From Cytidiella melzeri (Eukaryota > Basidiomycota > Agaricomycetes > Polyporales > Irpicaceae), in assembly GCA_022592445.1 (NCBI GenBank), contig JABYQR010000082.1, positions 1-64,000 on the forward strand: DNA of 64,000 bases. Direction: 5' to 3'. Shown piece after piece: positions 21,201 through 31,700 of this stretch. The notes beneath the pieces are model-generated. The model had not been told where the DNA came from and made no database searches. It saw only the letters and a program-made list of their open reading frames with translations. Within the stretch, counting starts at the first letter, position 1; every line of letters starts with the position of its first letter. The position numbers were made by a program, and so were the translations under genes.

Positions 21201-23376
21201 GACACTCGTATTGTCTGCGCGCGATCACTGCGTCGGGGTCTTTCAAACGGAAGCGATGGTAAACATCGTTAGGTAGGTCGGAGATGTGAGGGATATCCTC
21301 TGGGAACAGATCAGCGAAACGGCTACGCATTTGTTTGTTCTCGCGCTGCAGCATCGCCATGGACGAGAGGTCGTCAATGCGTCCTTGGATGGCGTTCACA
21401 ATCTGTATGTTCTCGTCCTCAACGTTGGGGAGGGTTGGCGGCGTCCGTTTGGTCTCAAGTACTAACTCACGCAGTGTGTCACAGTAAGCGGTTCGCACAA
21501 GGTTGTCTCGCAGTGTTGACGATTCACGTAATGAGTCCGCGGCGCGTCGTTGGTCTCTGCGGCGTTCGCGAGGGGAGCGATGATCGAGTTCTGCAGGCAA
21601 GCCGGGAGCAGGCGCATGTATGACATCAAAACCGTCAGACTGGCGTATGATGGTGGAGCGAACAGGATCGATTGAACAGCGATTTGCAGAGTAAAATGGG
21701 AGACCAAGAATTACAGGAACGAATAAGCCTTTGACGATGATGGCTTTACAAGTACGAGAGGACCATGAGAGTTGCGAGTTGGAGACTTTGAATTTAATCC
21801 ATTCTTTTGCCATTTGCGATTTACCACCCCACGCCGCTCCAAACGATTTCGGTTGAGGCAAAGGCCTTCGGCGGAGACCAAGCTTCGTGACGAGGGCGTC
21901 ATCAACTAGGATAGCGGGAGAACCAGAGTCTATCAGCATCCGTGTCGGAGCAGCGAGTGTGGAAGGGGAGTGGACAAGGGCGTCCCAGTAAAGGTGGCGA
22001 CAGGTTAATGGAGGGACGTACTCGCTCTCGTCGTCGGTGGTGTCACCAGCGCTGAGGACTGAATAGCATCGTGCAGGGGGTGACGAGTTGTAGTTGAAAG
22101 CTGCAACAGGTAAAACGTCGTCGTCGTCCGAGAGATCGTTGATTGCGGCTACCCGAGTTCGAGAATTGGAAGCAGGTTGCGCGGCAGTAGAGGAGGCGAC
22201 AGGTGGTTGCCAGTCAGCCGGTACCAGCGGTACGTAAGACTTTGCATCAGGGAAGTCGTTGGTGCACTCCGAGCGGAAATGGTTCACATTGATACGGCGG
22301 CACTTGAAACAGCCTTTGTTCAGCGACAGATAGTTGCGTTCGGCGTCCGTGAGTTTAGGTAGCCTGGTCCGTTGACCACCGGTCCCAGGAGTCTCAGAAC
22401 GGCGTTCAGAAAAGCGAGAAGCGAGTGGTGGCTTGGCGTCAGAGATTCTAGACGACAGTGAAGGTTTGGCGTAGGTATTCGCAGAGGAAGAGGCGTAGCG
22501 ACGAGTGGCCACAGCTAAGTCACGGAGGAAGGCGCGTCGCTTTTCGTCTTCAATCGATAGGCCGTCCTTCAGGAGTTCGTAGGTCGCCAAGGCTTTCCCC
22601 TCTGTTGAACAGTAATCGCGGAGTTTCTGACAAACGTGCGTGGTGAGATGCGAACGGAGTTCATCGTCTTTCATGAACTCAGCGGTATCTGTGAGCAGCG
22701 TGTTGGTGCGCTCGAGGTTTTCGACCCAGTTGTCGAAGTTGTCTGCGTCCGCCATGAACGTTTGTTTGATCTGTACTTTTATCTTGTCCGACCAATTGCG
22801 TTTGAACCAGCGAGAGCGAAACTCGATGGAAAAATCCTCGAAGGTCATCGACTGTAGGCGTTTCTTGTTGCTGAAGTACCATGTAGCGATGAGTGGGTCT
22901 GCGAACGACGGACCGATGGCAGTGACTTTCTTGTCGTCATCCGTATTCTTGGCGTCGAAGAAGAAACCGCATAGAATCTGGAACTGGAGCCAGATCTCTG
23001 GCGTGACCGTACCCGTCGTGAGCACGGGAGGGGTTTTGTTCGTGGTGTTGTTTATGACGGTGGCGGTCTGAACCTTCTCTGACTGCATCGTGTGTGACGG
23101 GTTGTACGTGATGTAATGATCGTTGTCTTCTGTGTCTGAGTCGTCAGATGACGAGGGTGGAGGCGGCGGTGGTGTGGTGCGAGAAGGTGTGATGGAAGGT
23201 GCGCGAGTAGGAGGAGGAGGTGGAGGAGAAGAGGATGCGATGGCAAGGTCCGCGACAAGACTGGTTGGGTCTGGAAACAATAGTTGTTCAGTCGAACTGG
23301 ATTGTGCTGCGATTATAACGTAGTCCGAGTCGTCGAGGGTATCTGACGGATGGTCTATGTTGGGAGGCGTCGTCAC
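18265..23376 (-). CDS. gypsy Gag-Pol polyprotein with chromodomain
   Basis: The 1703-residue polyprotein has a Pro/Ser-rich N-terminus, a retrotransposon Gag domain (about 160-290), a zinc knuckle with the spacing C-x2-C-x6-H-x4-C (about 352-367), an aspartic protease with LIDSGSPA (about 480), reverse transcriptase with YLDD (about 870), RNase H (STDASDFCSGAV, about 1025), an H2C2 zinc domain (HDSLGHYGS .. CEQCQ, from about 1256), the integrase core (AIDFIGPL about 1324, then VSDRDKLF and ETDGASERSNK) and a chromodomain (about 1632-1680, with YLIRWKGFGPEHDEW). Chromodomains in this clade bind modified histones and steer integration. No frameshift separates Gag from Pol. The stop TAA is formed by the first bases of the 3' LTR. 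Confidence 0.96.
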   Translation of the reverse strand: MTTPPNIDHPSDTLDDSDYVIIAAQSSSTEQLLFPDPTSLVADLAIASSSPPPPPPTRAPSITPSRTTPPPPPPSSSDDSDTEDNDHYITYNPSHTMQSEKVQTATVINNTTNKTPPVLTTGTVTPEIWLQFQILCGFFFDAKNTDDDKKVTAIGPSFADPLIATWYFSNKKRLQSMTFEDFSIEFRSRWFKRNWSDKIKVQIKQTFMADADNFDNWVENLERTNTLLTDTAEFMKDDELRSHLTTHVCQKLRDYCSTEGKALATYELLKDGLSIEDEKRRAFLRDLAVATRRYASSSANTYAKPSLSSRISDAKPPLASRFSERRSETPGTGGQRTRLPKLTDAERNYLSLNKGCFKCRRINVNHFRSECTNDFPDAKSYVPLVPADWQPPVASSTAAQPASNSRTRVAAINDLSDDDDVLPVAAFNYNSSPPARCYSVLSAGDTTDDESEYVPPLTCRHLYWDALVHSPSTLAAPTRMLIDSGSPAILVDDALVTKLGLRRRPLPQPKSFGAAWGGKSQMAKEWIKFKVSNSQLSWSSRTCKAIIVKGLFVPVILGLPFYSANRCSIDPVRSTIIRQSDGFDVIHAPAPGLPAELDHRSPRERRRDQRRAADSLRESSTLRDNLVRTAYCDTLRELVLETKRTPPTLPNVEDENIQIVNAIQGRIDDLSSMAMLQRENKQMRSRFADLFPEDIPHISDLPNDVYHRFRLKDPDAVIARRQYECPKKYREAWRTLLNQHLHAGRIRPSSSPYSSPAFLIPKSDPTALPRWVNDYRALNANTVPDVHPLPKISEILSDCAKGQFWAKIDMTNSFFQTLVHPDDIPYTAVTTPFGLYEWTVMPQGCRNAPATHQRRMFSALRDFIGTICHVYLDDIIIWSQTLDEHRKNVETILTALRKHCLYCSPKKTDLFCIELDFLGHHISRRGVEADPKKTAKVLSWPTPSSTKDVLSFLGLVRYIANFLPALATHTHILNALTTAEAEKNFTWTEEHQRAFQSIKDLVVSRECLTVIDHQNMGNNKIFVSTDASDFCSGAVLSYGETLQTARPVAFESQSFKAAELNYPVHEKELLAIIRALKKWRVDLLGVPFEVYTDHKTLENFDSQVNLSRRQCRWQEFLSQYDYRIIYIAGKDNSPADSMSRHPDTVVRAKLHQDVACGAVNCFDIAADNAWTQDILAGYGEDNWTSRVIDTMWNAEAKAAVEESLRSKSSMDALREGLLDGRASNGFAVRGQLLFVAERLVIPRIRHLRERLFRLSHDSLGHYGSDKSYAALRSCYYWPNMRKEIETLYVPACEQCQRNKSLTRKPVGPLHPLPVPDGRCASVAIDFIGPLPDDDGFNSIVTMTCRLNSELRIVPSTTNIDAEQFALLFFHHWYCENGLPANIVSDRDKLFMSRFWKALTKLTGVELKMSTSYHPETDGASERSNKTIIQALRFHVERNQKGWVRALPAVRFNYMNTVNASTGFSPFQLRHGRSPRIIPPLSNPSAKSVSKTIGNEAFDAHELIRRLDTDVMEAQDNLLLAKSNQAFHANKHRDSEIIYRVGDKVLLSTFHRRRDYMRRGDNRVAKFMVRFDGPYTITTAHPETSVYTLDLPPSMQIHPTFHASLLRPFVRNDGSLFPQREHEEPGPIATPDGMEHVVDRILDRRKVGRGYQYLIRWKGFGPEHDEWLAGSKVDNLAALDDFLHENNLPDNATAGANSSEGERV
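18270..18281 (-). other. polypurine tract of the gypsy element
   Basis: On the minus strand AAGGGGAGAGAG directly precedes the 3' LTR. It is translated as the last codons of the polyprotein before the LTR supplies the stop. Confidence 0.8.
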
Positions 23377-23585
23377 GTCAGATGACGTTTCCGGGAGGGC
23401 AGAGTCTGCGAACGGTAGGAAGCTGAAGGTCTCTTTCGTCCTTCGCGATGCCGAGCGTGTTGTGGCCAGACTGAGCGACGGGCAGATTCAAAGACAGGAA
23501 CTGGAGGACGGCGGCGATAGACGGCGGACAGTAAGCGGCGAACAGTGGACGGCGGCTGCTATTTCGTGGGAAGTTTCAAAAAAAG

Positions 23586-23887
23586 TGGAAACCCGCGGCA
23601 GCGGGAAACACCGGAAACAGAAACTAGCACGAGATATATTGTTCAGACTTCAACGTCGGGACAAAAGGAATCAATGAGCAGATAATAATGTATGATAAGG
23701 GAGCGTACCTTCAACGTCGGGACAAAAGGAATGAAGTCCGTCGACGTTGAAAGCGAGGTCTTTATATGAATGTCAGAGGCTCGGCGGTGACGAATAGGAA
23801 TGTGAGAAAGGGAAGGAAGAAACTTTATGTAAGCAATCGTCCTTAACAGGTAACTGTATTCGTCGTGACCCTGTGGCCAGGGTTACA
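23586..23887 (-). repeat. 5' LTR of the gypsy element
   Basis: This second 302-bp LTR matches 17968-18269 by eye. Transcription of the element should start here and run leftwards, using the minus-strand TATAAAGA near 23760. Confidence 0.97.
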
Positions 23888-23892
23888 GAGCT

Positions 23893-24523
23893 GAGGGTTT
23901 GAGTTACGGATATTGTGGTAACCACTCACAAACAGCACTCTGACTCGGAGGTGGAGATATTCGTACTATCATAGTACGAGGTCGCAGAGTGGTTCTCGCC
24001 GGGAACGGCCGAAAGATGAGATTGCTGCCGTTATGTTATCTGTCACTTGAACGGTCGAGCTCTACGTGATCTGTAAAGACCCGAGGAAATTCTGTAGTTG
24101 AAGGTTCTTTCGAGGCAAAAATGAATAACGCAATTCTACATCCTGCTAGACGTACACTGGAAAACATGTTCACAATATCCTTAATTCCATTGCGGTCTTG
24201 CCAACGACTATCCCTATGACTCTCCTCATTCGTCCTGAGTAGGCCTGTTGCAAAGATCGCTCAATTCACAGGTGAACGAGGCTGGAAAATTCTGAGCTAT
24301 GCTCAGTAGCGGTCAGTAATATAGCAATTGCTTTCCTCCATATCAGCGCGTCCTGAGCTCATTTCTCGAGGCGACAGGTTGCAATTGCTCGGCCAGACAA
24401 GCTCGAAACAGTGCAGTAGCAGTCCTACGCTTCGCAACTTCAGGATGTCTTAACATCAAATTGACTATCCATGTGTAAATTCAATTCATCTGTGACCAGG
24501 CGGCATTGATATGTACGTTTGTG
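23893..24523. promoter_or_regulatory. displaced upstream region of the PHD gene and CAP1 3' flank
   Basis: Before the gypsy insertion this stretch joined 17962 and lay between CAP1 and the PHD-finger gene. It probably still holds the original PHD-gene promoter, now about 6 kb from the coding region, and the CAP1 terminator. I see no ORF or repeat of note here. Confidence 0.5.
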
Positions 24524-25831
24524 TCACGACAAGCCGCCAAGTCCACCCTTGCCTCCGGCTCCTGAAAGCTCTGCCCCGAGTTTATAACCGAGGACCTGAC
24601 GTACAGGATGAAAACGCGCACTGCCGCACGATGCAAGAGTTGAGACGTACCTTGTCCCAGTCCAATTTCGCTCGAGTCATGGGCAAGGCTCTCCTGAGAC
24701 CTTTGAAAGTCTTGTCACCCATATCTTGGTATGATTCGTTTAGTGAGGTCTGATACTTCGTTTCTTCCGCCTTGACTAGGGCAAAGATCTTCGACGCGGA
24801 AGAAACGTCTGGGGATGAGGTAATGCCGGTTGGCAGCTCCAGGGACAGCGAGTGGGTTGTGGACAGTTGGACCTACTCAAACAGTGAGCCAAAAATGGTT
24901 CGTATGCTTAGGTTCAGACGTACGTTTCCCTGCTCATAGTAATGGACATTCACGAGAATCTTCCCTTGAAGAGTCCGAGCTTCAAAGTCAACGATATATT
25001 CCGACCGCCAACGTCCAGACCTAGCAAATCGTTCATTTTTGAGATATGTCTGCTCAAGGAAGTTCCCATGACGAGCTCACCAGAAGTTTGAGGGATTATA
25101 TTTGTTGGCTACCACCTGGATAATGTACCGACTCGGGTTACCGTGCGTTGGCAAGATGGACGTCACCCCATCGTGAAAATGTGCCGCGAGGTATGAAAGT
25201 GCGGAGGTTTCCAGCGCAGTTCTTCGAGGAGTTGATGTCAGCCAGAGATGTTGATAGTCTCAAGACAGACACATACCTAAAGGGCTCAGACTCAACCTCA
25301 GGTTCGTAGTGCTCAGGCTCTTTAGCCTCCTGTGTAGTAGAGGATCTCCTTCAAATGAAGCACAAAATGCACCGTGGCATGATCATACCAGAGTCAAATG
25401 ATCAAACTTGAAGCTTGTTCTCGATCTAGGGTCCCAGAACCTGTCCTCGCCGTCTCCTTCCTCGTCCGCAATTGCCCGTGGTACACGCGCTGCCTCGCTG
25501 ACGATGCACTGTGAGGATAATTCATCTCAATAACTCTGGTCGGGATGGCAGCACTGGCTGTCGACGCACTTGATGTTGGCGACCCGGGACTTTCGCGACA
25601 ATGAACTGAGCGAGATTATACTGGCACAGAGCAGGAAGAACGCCTGCTTGGAGGCTTTCATCGTCCGAGATAATGGTTCGTACGTCTGAAAAAATGATTC
25701 CCTTACGAACTGCAAACGACGTGGAAGGCGGGAAGATGGGAGAGCTCACCATTCAAGACGTCGTTGATCTCCCCTGGAGGTGATTGCAGGAGAAACTTGG
25801 AGGCAGCTTGGATTCGTTCTTCTGCATCCAT
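24524..25831 (-). CDS. CAP1: F-actin-capping protein subunit alpha
   Basis: With the beta subunit this protein caps barbed ends of actin filaments. The gene is cut into short exons. The first starts MDAEERIQAASKFLLQSPP at 25831. Later exons give DVRTIISDDESLQAG, FWDPRSRTSFKFDHLTL, HYEPEVESEPFR, YLAAHFHDGVTSILP, WRSEYIVDFEARTLQGK, ILVNVHYYEQGNV, KYQTSLNESYQDMGDKTFK and RRALPMTRAKLDWDK. The last exon reads VLGYKLGAELSG and ends in a Gly-rich tail at TGA 24524-24526. These blocks match capping protein alpha in order and content. Eight or so exons total roughly 290-300 residues, a normal length for the fungal protein. Confidence 0.9.
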
Positions 25832-26233
25832 CGCGATGCGTGTTTTCTATTCTGAGACGTAGAGGAAAGTACAGTGAAAAATAGAGAGCCAAGCGCAATC
25901 ACATAGTAATTATAAGTTAGTTAGTCGCACTGGCTTGCAATTTCTGCCTATCATCTAGGCGCCCACTTGCATCTCTCCTCTCTCCTGACTATCCTCTCGC
26001 ACAAGAATGTTTCTAGTGATTCACATGACTGCCATAGCTATTACTGCATTCAATCAATGGTAAAGTTGAATTGTCACGAAGCAAACGTCCACGGACAAGT
26101 ATGCGGCTAAATTTACAGGTGACTCAGGCTAACGACACTAGAGTCTGTATACAAGAATCTATAGAACAACACACAAGTGTGTACACGCGCCCGGGTCGCG
26201 CCACGACACCAATACTCTTTTGATACATATATT
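25832..26233. promoter_or_regulatory. CAP1 upstream region and ICL1 3' flank
   Basis: This spacer of about 400 bp lies between the CAP1 start codon and the ICL1 stop codon, both on the minus strand. No distinct promoter element stood out. Confidence 0.4.
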
Positions 26234-28129
26234 TTATAGTTTAGCTTTGAACTGATCCTCAGTTACACCCTTGCCCATGGCTGCCGTCGACGAGACGCCA
26301 CCAGTAACGGTCTTCATCAAGTTGTCCATGTAGTCAGCGCCAGACCACTGTGCAGGAACAATGGTTAGCAGTCTACCCAAAGGCACAGTGGGACGTCGAA
26401 CATACCTTTTGGTGAGTGAGCACATCACAGCCAATTTCACGCTCACGCTGCTGAATCAGCTCGACGTACGCCTTCATTCCCTCAGTTGCGAACGACTTGG
26501 CGAAGAGGTCGTTGATATATGCATTCGAATGAAGGCCGGCCAGCTGCAACAGTTTCAATCAAATTGTTTACCGTATAAATTCAGCATGATGACGCACTGT
26601 GATGAACTGCCAGACGTAGCCAAGTTTGCCAAGATCCCAAACGAAATCCCTCGTTTGTGCAGGAGAAAGACCGGCCGCCTCCCAATTGAACGATGGGCTC
26701 AAATTGTAGGAAAGCCACTGGTCAGGATAAGCCGCATGAACACCCTCAGCGAACTCCTTTGCTTGTGAGTAGATCGGCTTCTTTGTCTCCATCCAAAGCG
26801 CATCAGCGTGAGGAGCATAGGCAATGGCACGGTTGACGGCACATTGCGTTCCGCCCTGGTAGCGGTAGAAACCCTCGCGAGTCCTCGGAGCATCCCAATC
26901 CCAGAATGGTACGTTCCTCAAGCCGAACTCTTTCTTCGCTATTTCTACAGCTCCAAGCCAAGACGCATGGGCGACGCGCGCCTGGAATTGTTGCAGCTTG
27001 GACTCGTTGGCACCAGTCTGTGCCTTCAGCGCGTTTGAGAGTACGACGGAGAAAAGTTGTATGTTGGCCTTACTCATCCAGTCATCTTCGATGGCCTCCA
27101 GCGCAGAACCGGTCTTTCCCTGAGCCTCGGCTTCGTTCAGAACGGTAACTAGAGGACGGAGGTTGGGATTCGTCGAACCAAGGATGAAGGCGTGGTCGCG
27201 CTCGTCCACGTTAGTGGTAATGAGAGTGGCAGCTTCCGAGTCTGTACGAGCAATGACAAGGTTGTCCACACCCATGATATCGAACTGCAAGCGTATGGCC
27301 ACCAGACGGTTGATGTGCTCCGAGATCGGAACGAGCACCTTGCCAGCCATGTGTCCGCACTTCTTCGTGCCTGGCGCCTGATCTTCAATGTGAACGCCTG
27401 CAGCGCCTTTCTCGATGAACATCTTTGCGAGCTTCATAGTCGCGGTGAGACCACCATGTCCCGTGTCCGCGTCGGCGATGATGGGTCGGAGGTAGTCAAT
27501 GACAGGGGTCTTTGCAAGCTCGGCTTCAGTCAAATTCGAGCGCGCTTCGCGTTGTTTCCGGTCGTGGAAGAGTTGCGCCATGAATAGATGCTCAACCTTG
27601 TTTGGCACCGTGTTCGAGGGATAGTCTAGGTGAGAAGTCAGTTGTCTGTTACAAATCCGAGGCGCAAGTACAGACCTGCGAGATCGGGACCAGGCTCGTT
27701 CGAGCTGGAAGCTGTGCTAGATGATTGCCATCCGGAGACGTACACAGTCTCGAGATATTTGGCCATTTGAGTCACTTGTACCGGGTCCAAACTTTGGCAT
27801 CAATGAGCAGCGTCCGAATTCAAGTGTACGATATGCAAGCTTTGACTCACGCGCCGTAGGTGTGGGACGGCTCACGCTTCGCCCAGTGCTCAGAGAGCAA
27901 AGCATAGAGCTTCTTTCCCATAACACCAGCTGGGTAGGCAATGGGGAGTGTGCCTCGCTTGGAGACAACCTGCTCAGCAGTGTATGGACGCTTCGTCTTC
28001 TTCCATCGCGGCTCCTAACGTGTTGTTGAGCACAACGTGACACTTACAAGACAGCTGAGACATACCGTCCACCATTTCTTGACCTGCTCGACCTCAGCCT
28101 GGAAGGCGGCGCGTTCGTTATGGGACATC
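26234..28129 (-). CDS. ICL1: isocitrate lyase
   Basis: Isocitrate lyase splits isocitrate into succinate and glyoxylate, the first step of the glyoxylate bypass used for growth on acetate and fatty acids. The start [20 protein letters not shown] at 28129 is the typical N-terminus. The second exon gives [16 protein letters not shown]; the main exon carries [37 protein letters not shown] with the catalytic KKCGHM, and [13 protein letters not shown]. The C-terminus ends KAKL; AKL is a type 1 peroxisomal targeting signal, so import into peroxisomes or glyoxysomes is likely. At least five short introns are visible. The product is about 550 residues, the usual size. Confidence 0.95.
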
Positions 28130-28828
28130 GTGAAAATATGGAAAGGTTACGGCGGACTACGGGGAAAAAGGTGAGGGGGGCTAAAAAGACCATACCGAGG
28201 TATTTTGTAGCTTGGCTCGAGATTCAGAATGACGATGGGACGCGGAGGGATAGGGGCATGTGATTGGCGTTTGCGGGGTACAGGCCGGCGGGAAGGAGCC
28301 GAGTGCAGCACGGCGTGCGATCGGGGCCACCGAGGGCCGTCGCCGGCGCTTCTGGCTCTACCGTCGGTACTCCTCCTCTGCACTACAGTCCCGCTCTTCG
28401 GCCGACAATACATTCTACCGCATGAAAGGTCCTGCGAGCCACTCGTCTTACCGTGCACCCAGCCCCGAGTGGGATAGCCACCAGATCCGTACTACATCGG
28501 CCTCAAGCTTACTCTCAAAGTCTTCGCAGATTCGCCTTAACCCCCTCATCGTGCGTGGTTGAAGCTCTAGATTCGGAAACTATGCCAATGAACGGCCGTC
28601 AGTGCGGGGAATACAAGTTGATAACAGGTGATTAAACGGCGTTTACCACTGCGTAACATGGTAAGTCCGCTACTTCCCTGTAAGCCGACTGAACCGGCAG
28701 TGTAACGTGAGTAGTAACAGAATCCCTTGCGCTCTTTCATTCGTTCAAACCAATGCTGCTGACAACCCTTGATTGCGTAAGGATCTGCAGTGGATATGAC
28801 TGGTACAGTGTTCAATAGCAGCCTGAGA
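28130..28828. promoter_or_regulatory. ICL1 promoter region and ALG7 3' flank
   Basis: This 699-bp spacer lies upstream of ICL1 and downstream of ALG7. Short open frames occur on both strands but none has recognisable content. Carbon-source control of ICL1 would be expected here, though I found no convincing binding site by eye. Confidence 0.45.
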
Positions 28829-30678
28829 CTACCTCCTGTTTCCGTCATAGAGAAGCCACGCCATGCCGTAGCGAACGGCGAACGCAAGAGCGCTCCCAGT
28901 AATCTACGCAATAATGGTCATCGCTTCTAAGACATCCCTATGGGTGAAAAATCAAGCTTACCTGCGTTGAGATCAACACCTTCACCAACGATTCTTCCCT
29001 CATTGGTCCGAGCCGGACGAGGAAGACGTTCAATATTGTCAGGTTCGTGGTTTCAGCGAGCCCAGTGTCGGGATGGACGCTAACCCGAATAAACCCTAAA
29101 GTCGCGAACACTTTTAGGACGATCGACGTCAAAGCCGAAGGAGGTTTCTTGAACTGGGCTTTCGAGGGATAGAGCAGGCCAGATGCCTTCTCGAACCTGT
29201 AAGGTTGGAGACGGTTGAGAGCGTGGCGGACAACGGCCCAGCCCCGAGGCTGGGCCGGTGAGTCGAATTGGACTCACATTGGCACGCGATGTCGCGGGCA
29301 TGGGACCAATCCAAACAGTTGTGGACATGAGAGAACGAAATTGAATATTTGAGGAATGAAGAACAGCAACAGCGTCTTCGAGAAGTGTGCTTGAATCCCT
29401 ACAACGGCGAAGGCCATTCCTGTGACGTAGCAGAGGGTGTCTCCTGGGAATGCTCGCGCAGGATACCTAAATCATGGAGATCAATATTTTTAGCATAAAC
29501 AAATTCACGGCTTGATTTCGAAAATCAGGGGGAGGCGGAATAGGAGGAGCACGAAGCATGTGAAAAACCAAAAAGCACCGCTCACCAATTGTGGTATAGA
29601 AATCCAGCGCACACGCCTACGAGGGGCAGCATAAAATACAGGCTGAACAAGTGACGCTCCACCAGTTCTCTACTGCCATATGCCATTCCTGCGCTCCATG
29701 GGCCACCAATTTCCAGTTCTGCGTATCCGCCAAGCAGATGTATTGGAATTTTGAAGCCGAATGGCCAAGGCAAGTATAATAGATCGTTAAGGATGACGGA
29801 AAGGGCGATGATGAGTGCTTGAGACGTTTCAGAGCCGTTAATACCTGCGAGAATATTGATACTGTTCGTCGAAAATGTTGACAGCAGAGACATATAAAGG
29901 TAATAGAGAGGGCCTGTAAATTATGTCTGTCAGGTCGAAAGTTGAGAAAACATAGAACTGGCGCACCGAGATTGACGAGCATCCCAAACAGCCAACGAAG
30001 CGGGATAGGAACTACTACGTTCGTGTTGCCTCTCTCGGCATAATACACCATCAAGAGAGGTATAGAGGCAATGATAGGCACTGGCAGTTTGTGCCTCCAA
30101 CGGATGTCAAACACATCGTCCAGGAAGCCCAATAGAGTTGCAATCATGAGTGACAGGAGTGATGAGAGGTATACTGCCAACTGCAATGAAAGGTTCAACA
30201 TGTAAGACGAGCGAAATTGTATGTGATTCACCTTCTGGTGCGGAAACTCGGCTACGACAATACCATGACGTGAGCGTTTGTCATACTCGTTCAAAAAGAC
30301 GTCGGAAAAGGCGAAAGGAATGAAGAGGATGAGCAGGAGGATGTATACGGATGCGCACACAAGGCCCATGCTCTCTGGACTAGAACCAGGTAAGTCGTCT
30401 TCACGCCAAGCAAACGTTGTCGCTTACATGGGCGTATCATACGTCTTCAGGAGGTCACGGCCACTGAGCCGCGCTTTCACAAAAGTGGGCCCCAGTGCTG
30501 GGACGAGATAGATCGTTGACAAGAAAGCGAAGATGGAAAACCCTAGAGCGGCGTGAAAGGCGGGTAGCGGTGGGAGAGGGTCAAGGAGAGGGCGGACTAA
30601 GAGCCATGCGCCAATAGGTATCAAGGAGAGTATCAGTACAGAGGGGAAGGGCCTCGGAGTCAAAGCCGGCTGGGCCAT
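28829..30678 (-). CDS. ALG7: UDP-GlcNAc:dolichyl-phosphate GlcNAc-1-phosphotransferase
   Basis: This multi-pass ER membrane enzyme transfers GlcNAc-1-phosphate from UDP-GlcNAc to dolichyl phosphate, the first step of N-glycan precursor synthesis and the target of tunicamycin. From the start at 30678 the protein runs through hydrophobic helices and the loops DLLKTYDTP(I)[22 protein letters not shown] (the catalytic DD motif), [33 protein letters not shown] and CPRHRVPRFDPDTGLL. The last exon ends in [14 protein letters not shown] with TAG at 28829-28831. Seven or so introns separate the exons. The family length is about 410-480 residues, which fits. Confidence 0.93.
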
Positions 30679-30938
30679 TGGGTTTATGCGTTGGACTTCA
30701 GCTGGAGAAAAGGATTGACATCGGTCGCAGGGTTGTAAGATACATCAGACGGTACATACTTGACTATTATTTATGAGCGTACAGATATACGTGAATGCAA
30801 CCCTCCCTATTGTTGCATAGACTCTTCCTGACTGTCTGTCGTAGTGTCTGCGGAGGAGATGGAACGTTAGCAGTGGGCCCGGTTACAACGAAGGGCGGAC
30901 ATCAGAATTGCGAGTTGACATCCAGCGTGCGCAAGCAC

Positions 30939-31700
30939 TCAGCCTGACGTGCAAATGTCTTCAAGTTCATCTTGTCGGGAAACGTAGTGTCCACGTCAAG
31001 TAGCATGGGACTTACCAATAAACGGGTTTCTTGCGCTGCTGTCTACCTTCCCAACACCGTCTGCTAGATATGCTTCTCCACAGTCGCCAGTGAGTATGGC
31101 TTCGTCAAAAGGAGTGTTGGAACGGTAGAGGGTGAAGTCGCAGTGAACAGTTTGGGCTCAGTTTGCACTGTGCAGCAGTAGAAAGACAAGCTGATAATTC
31201 TCAATCGACGTGGCGTTAGACGCCAGAACCAAACAGCACACACACGTTTGTGCCGCAGGTGCGACCCCCATCCAACGTCCGTCTTTTTTGACAAAACTTG
31301 CCAAGCAATGCAAAAACATACACTGGCAGAAATCTACGAAAATAACAGAGAGGACTTGTCCGAGTCTTTATGTTGTCAGACCTTTGCTATCGCAGCCAAG
31401 CAACTCCATCCACAGAGACAGTACACCATCTTCTTCGCACCCGACTTCCATTCCGTTATCTTTCAAAATGAAATGCTCTCTACTGGGAGTCTGGATGACA
31501 GCGAGTGCAGGATGCAGTGGGACGCCGGCTGAAGTTGCGAAGTGGACGCTTTCAACGTGATGATGTCTAACCCCAACATTTCTGGTCAATAATAACAGTA
31601 GGAGGCAGGCGGGAGATGAGAGCTCTTACGCAGGTAAATATAGGCTGACGGTATCTTGCGCGTGCGTCCTACTGGTGGAAAGACCATATCTGCTAGGCAT
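30939..31700 (-). CDS. small multi-exon gene of unknown function (tentative)
   Basis: I do not recognise this protein, and the model is assembled from short exons. A possible start, MPSRYGLSTSRTHAQDT, is at 31700, and another in-frame ATG (MAQEF) is 27 bases upstream. The next exon carries HHHVESVHFATSAGVPLHP, IQTPSREHFILKDNGMEVG and LSLWMELLGCDSKG. A third gives DGRWMGVAPAAQT and a fourth CDFTLYRSNTPFDEAILTGD and YLADGVGKVDSSARNPFI. A short final exon would end at 30939. The frames join only at specific GT..AG pairs, and the junction near 31160 is uncertain. The start overlaps the stop codon of the SAP-domain gene. The composition looks coding, but there is no family match from memory. Confidence 0.4.

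Larger units (their letters stand above)
17968..23887 (-). mobile_element. Ty3/gypsy chromovirus, full-length, recent
   Basis: This 5920-bp element has two 302-bp LTRs (17968-18269 and 23586-23887) that I read as identical, bounded by TG..CA, and a 5-bp target duplication GAGCT at 17963-17967 and 23888-23892. One uninterrupted 1703-codon ORF encodes Gag and Pol in gypsy order with a C-terminal chromodomain, so it is a chromovirus LTR retrotransposon. The leader between the right LTR and the start codon (23377-23585) has GGCGGACAG-like repeats but no obvious tRNA primer site. All parts look functional, so this copy may be active. Confidence 0.97.
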
